Shown here: piece after piece, positions 59,820 through 64,000 of the stretch
Layout of the letters: every line of letters begins with the position of its first letter
Position numbering within the stretch: the stretch's first letter is position 1
Assembly (NCBI RefSeq): GCF_021130785.1
Contig: NW_025778930.1
Location: 1-64,000, forward strand
Reading direction: 5' to 3'
DNA length: 64,000 bases
From: Homalodisca vitripennis
Taxonomy: Eukaryota; Arthropoda; Insecta; Hemiptera; Cicadellidae
Made by a program: the position numbers and the translations under genes
The notes under the pieces: model-generated
Seen by the model: only the letters and a program-made list of their open reading frames with translations
What the model was told of the DNA's origin: nothing
Databases searched by the model: none

Positions 59820-60775
59820 TTAATAGACTATTACATAATACATGATAGTAGTGCTTGATATAATATGTTTTCTTAAACAAACAATATTGCTAAGTAATTT
59901 CCTTATTATTAGCCGGTATTATCAGTAAATTCAGTTTGATACAATTAGAAATTATGTTACATATAATTGACACCAATGCTCGAATTCATATACATATCAT
60001 TACATGATACTAATTTCTCTTTAACCAAACAAGTGATGTATTCCATTATCATATATAGGTATTTTATTTCATTTATAGATTTTGATTTGATTTTTAACCT
60101 TTTTTCTAACTAAATATATTTCTTTCTCAGTATTGTGGTGGGGTTAGTTCTATTTTTTTGGCTTTATAGTCTTAAGGAAATGTTTTGCAATGTCTAAAAA
60201 AACCTGAATGCAAATAAGATAAAGTTGTTTAGCACTCTGAAAACCGAGAAACCCGCCTTAAAAATATTCTAATAACGATATAAAGGCATTTTTCTTTATG
60301 CCTGTCTGTGTGTCTATCAGCAAAATGTCTCGAGTACAAACTGACCTAAAGGTTTCCATGAATCTTCATATCCATATATGTAATACTGAGTTCGATCATT
60401 GTATATACCACTCTATTGAATTTGCTGAAATTTTTGCTAATATGTTTACGTTGATGTTATGTGTAACTAAAATGGCAACTAGAAAACTGTAGAATAAAAA
60501 CTTGTACATTTATTTTTCAGTTTTAATTGTAATTCAAATATACAAACAACATGTACTACTGTATTATATCACAAATTTCCTTATTGGTTATAACCTTTTC
60601 TCAATTAACTAATATCAACGTGTTGTGTATAAATACTGTAATTTGTCATAAACAGTATAATATTCTCTATAGTAATTGTTTGATAACCTAAATAGTAAGA
60701 GTAAGTACGTCTTATTAAATGTGCCTAGTATATCGTTTAAATCTAAGGGTAACTGAAATAAAATGCTCGTTACAG
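59820..60775. other. Spacer, no recognised feature
   Basis: AT-rich. The frame at 60298-60492 (+, 64 codons) has no motif. Confidence 0.45.
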
Positions 60776-61300
60776 AATAAAGGAGTACAAGAGAGACTTA
60801 ATTTCTCGCAAACTTTCATTTTTAAAATCTAATTGCCTTCCAGCTTTTACTAATTAGTTTGCTAGAAGCTGCAAGAATTGCAACTCCTTCTTCGTATCTT
60901 TCCTGGAATATTTTACAAGTATTAAAAGTCAATTCTACAAATTATAACTCTGATTCCAGAAAATTTATAAATCTTATTATAACCCGATAATATAAGGCTT
61001 TATTTCATTATAGAGTTTATAAATAAATCTATTCATTATCAAATTATACGCATGTATTATGTAAACTGATGTTAATCAAATTAAAGCTTTTTATAATTGG
61101 TTCAAAGAATTTACGCACAATTCTATAATTCCATAGGAATAAATCGTAATTTAATATAACAAAGCGAGGTAAACTTACCAAATACAATATGTAGTACTTC
61201 ATGTAGGGCTAGTTACAATATAATAGTTTTAAAATAAAACTGTTTAAATTTAAAATGTAAGGCTATAGCTTAAAACTCAAGCTTTGGTCTGTAATATTTT
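60776..61300 (-). repeat. Segment Q and flank, inverted copy
   Basis: 60776-60913 is the reverse complement of Q (AGTACAAGAGAGACTTAATT, TCTCGCAAACTTTC, CTAATTGCCTTCCAGCTTTT, ACTAATTAGTTTGC). Weaker similarity continues to about 61300 with the complement of 12900-13240. So P-P-Q here is an inverted fragment of the Q-P junction type found at 53620-54985. Confidence 0.7.
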
Positions 61301-61429
61301 TAAACACAAATAATAAATATACCAAAATAAACGTAATAAAACATCGTAAAATTCAATGTTAGTGCCACAGAAATTACTGGAAATTTGCACACTCTTAAAT
61401 TTAATCATATAGGTATTGTTTCCTGCATT

Positions 61430-61550
61430 GAATTGGGAATCCAATATATTGTTCCAATATATCCAATATATATATGTTGTATATATTGTTTGATTTGATA
61501 TATATTGTATTGATATATATTTGATTTGATATATATTGTTTGTCTTAATG
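61430..61550. repeat. Low-complexity TATATTG / TGATTTGATAT repeats
   Basis: Irregular repeats of ATATATTG and GATTTGATATATATTG. Confidence 0.8.
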
Positions 61551-63779
61551 TAATCACTAATATACGAAATATTTACAGAATTTTTACCCTAAGAGATGAA
61601 ATTAACAAGGATATTCTTGTTGAAACCGAGATTCTGGGCTTGGTCTTGGAAGACGTTAATTCCTGATGATGAGCATCTCTGACTTTCGGATTAGCGTATT
61701 CGTTTGGAAATCAAATAACCGTGTAAAACTATTATAGTCAGGCTGTCCCAATTTCTAAAAGAGTTACTGACCTACAATACAGGCGAACTTAATATACAGT
61801 CGTAAAGAGCAGCATTTTCCAAACTGGGGTACTCGTAGTGGACAAACTAATTAAGGCGCCAATAATATGGCCGTAGTGAAATCTAATTTTCTTAATTCTC
61901 CGCTTTATTATACATTAGTGCCTTTTGACGCAAATACATGAAGCATAACGCTTCGTAACGCATAAACTGTGTTGGTTCTGCCAATACGTCCCGGAACCCA
62001 TTAGTTACGTATATCAATTTATTCCTCAAATCAGGAGCACTGATATTTTTAGTTTATTTTGAGCGGTTACCACACAAATACATTACAATAGTTATGAATA
62101 AATAGTTGAAGATTATATGACTCTATCTACGAGAAATAGTACACCATATAACATGGACGGCTCGTTCTAAACGTGTTCAAGTTAAATTTTAGTGAACATA
62201 CAGACGTCCAATGTTTAGGGTTACCAATAAAGACTGAAATATGAAATTAAATAAGTAATTTTGTGCTGAGGAAGAGAAAAATCCAAATCCATCGAGTTTC
62301 AATATAAAGAAGTTTTTAAATAATAACAGCATAAAATCTTTCTTACGTTTGCTCAAAACTAAAAAGTTTGATTATTATTAATGACTTTACATATTTACTA
62401 ATTAAAATGTATAGCTATTTTTAAAAAGGATGATTAGTTTTAAATATTTAAAATTACTATGTTCTAGTCAGAAACTAAACCTTAAAACTATTTAGTGATT
62501 CATCCTGTACATACATATTACAGGAAAACTTTAATGAGTTTTGGATAATTATTTATAATAAATAGCTTTAAAATAGGCGTCCATCCAAAACTAGACAGTA
62601 AAATATAAGAGTTGCACATCTCTGAATAAGAAAATAGTAATTGAATTATATAAAATACCACTAAAATTGTTACTCAATACATTAATCTGACTCTCTCTGC
62701 TGAACTAAAAAATATAGTAGTATTACACTTTACTAACTTAACAACTGTTTTCATAGTAATTTGTAAACATGGCAGCACCGAAACCCGGATTCTTCATCAT
62801 TTTAAGTACAGATATATTTTGAGAAGGACACACTTTCCGTTGAGGAAAAGAAACTACTCATTATACCTTTCAACAGATTCTAAACTCAGATTGAAAAAAT
62901 AACGTTTATTAAATAAGATTGGAGAGAACTTTTCTCATGTTAAATTCAATAAGGAAAAAGAACCAAAATAAGCTTAAGGCCAGTCTATATTTAATGATTT
63001 GTGAAAATATTCAACTTAATTTCAAAATCAAAGTTTCAAAGGTCATACATGAAATCTTTTGGTGAGACATTAAAACACTTTTCCTTCTTCATTTTAAATT
63101 TTATTAAGGGTTCTTTCTGTTTTCATAGTAAATATTTAGTCTGGTATGGGTATAGTACTTTTTCAGAATTATCTCACTATAAAAGTAAATGCTCCCTAGA
63201 ATATTTCGGTAAATAATAAGTCACAATGAGTGTGTCATCGCATTCAGTTTTCTTAGTGAAATGGATATGTTTTTTTCGTACTCAAATAGCAAACACATAC
63301 ACGGATTGTTTCGTTTCACAAATGTCTGCCATCCAGTTTTGGTATTTTTTTTAGTTTTTAAGTAAATCTTAATGTAGTAATTAAAATTAGCAAGAAGGTG
63401 CTAATTATCCATAAAAGCACCATTAAAAAAAATTTATGTTTGCCAATCATTATGTGTATAGCTTATCATTTCAGCTTTTAAGAAGAATTCCAATTGTAAA
63501 CGTGTGTAATTAATTCATTTTTTAGTAATAAATTAGGATAATGAAGACAAAATGTAGATAATGGCTTTCTACTTACTTAGAGTAGTTTCCTCTAAACTCT
63601 TAGAACTCGTTGTCGTAGAAAAAGCCTAACAAATTCTGCATTAAATCCATTACTAAAAAAAACTGATTTTTTTCAACGTATGGTAGCGAACACCTTAAGA
63701 AACTACAGGTACTCATCACTTTTTCAGATAAATTAAGATGGCCAATGTATTACTCACCATTCGAAAGTCGCCCAAAAAA
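61551..63779. other. AT-rich, no supported gene
   Basis: Small GC-richer patches at 61620-61700 and 61790-61870. The frame at 63001-63216 (+) is Phe/Ser/Lys-rich and shows no motif. Confidence 0.45.
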
Positions 63780-64000
63780 ATGTATGTCCAAAAGTCTAGC
63801 ATCGCCGGGAGGGGGGATCCATAGTTAGTTCCCGTAACTTACATTGCAGGGAATTGTCTAAAAGTCCTTTTGAACATTTTGACCATTTATTATTGGCCTC
63901 CGATCAGTTCTATGTGGTTTGTCGATGAGTTAAGGCCAATAAATTGTAGCCTTTATTCTTTAGGCTAGGTTATAATTAGTGGTTTTTTTTTATTATTAAG
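63780..64000 (+). mobile_element. Edge of an element related to the 644-bp insert
   Basis: TTATTGGCCTCCGATCAGTT through GGTTTGTCGATGAGTTAAGG and TTAATTAGTGG-type sequence aligns with 49090-49215 (CATTGGCTGGTCCCTCCGG, GGTTGGTAGACGAGTG, TTTTAATGATTAGTG). The element runs off the window. Its left part near 63770-63850 (GGGAGGGGGGATCC) is not shared. Confidence 0.5.

Noticed and set aside
1..64000. CRISPR arrays, operons, prophage, bacterial promoters
   Set aside because: Sequence character, retroelements and microsatellites are those of an animal genome; no regularly spaced repeat-spacer array is present.

Overview
This 64-kb window is AT-rich eukaryotic DNA, almost entirely non-coding and dense in transposon relics. 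Penelope-like elements (PLEs) with GIY-YIG endonuclease tails, Jockey-superfamily and R1-like LINE fragments, an L1-like ORF1 relic, tRNA-derived SINEs, a foldback element and long (AT)n arrays together suggest a large insect genome, plausibly hemipteran. The taxon is an inference; no single-copy gene proves it. No complete host gene is visible. The best host coding candidate is a short GC-richer terminal exon at 1014-1145 (+).

The main structure is a long, old tandem duplication. A block at 3150-23290 (copy 1) returns in direct orientation at 34663-50815 (copy 2), differing at only a few percent of positions where I compared them. A second block, 28440-31260, returns at 51060-54000 but much more diverged. 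Directly after that, 54010-55520 is a third, strongly diverged copy of the start of the unit (3150-7550). Two short segments recur through the array: P (copies near 5925, 38861 and 54861, plus an inverted tandem pair at 59555-59800) and Q (near 13241, 30886, 45474 and 53620, plus an inverted copy at 60776). Their order is P-Q-Q-P-Q-Q-P and then inverted P-P-Q, which looks like a unit of roughly 20 kb.

Region by region: 1-2156 flank with the candidate exon; 2157-3020 PLE-1 relic; 3150-14276 unit copy 1, with a PLE-2 relic at 3935-4560 and an 813-bp insertion at 6380-7192; 14713-16098 a segment that is inverted in copy 2; 16133-21650 a foldback element absent from copy 2, itself interrupted by a LINE (17646-19344); 21700-22104 another mobile element; 22105-23290 end of the close block; 23300-28440 accessory sequence with an R1-like relic; 28440-31260 the diverged block; 31290-34650 a CA/TG palindrome, unique sequence and relics of PLE-1 and PLE-3; 34663-50815 unit copy 2, with a PLE-2 copy carrying an inverted tail and a 644-bp insert; 51060-54000 the diverged block again; 54010-55520 the third unit start; 55880-56185 SINEs; 58030-58695 LINE ORF1 relic; 59540-61300 inverted P and Q; 63780-64000 edge of another repeat.

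The most interesting signals are the P/Q unit array, a CTGAAGA-hairpin-GAAA module that follows or borders several PLE-related elements and fits two of the conserved boxes of the hammerhead ribozyme, the inversion bounded by AT arrays, and the foldback element. Percent identities were not computed; statements about divergence are visual.
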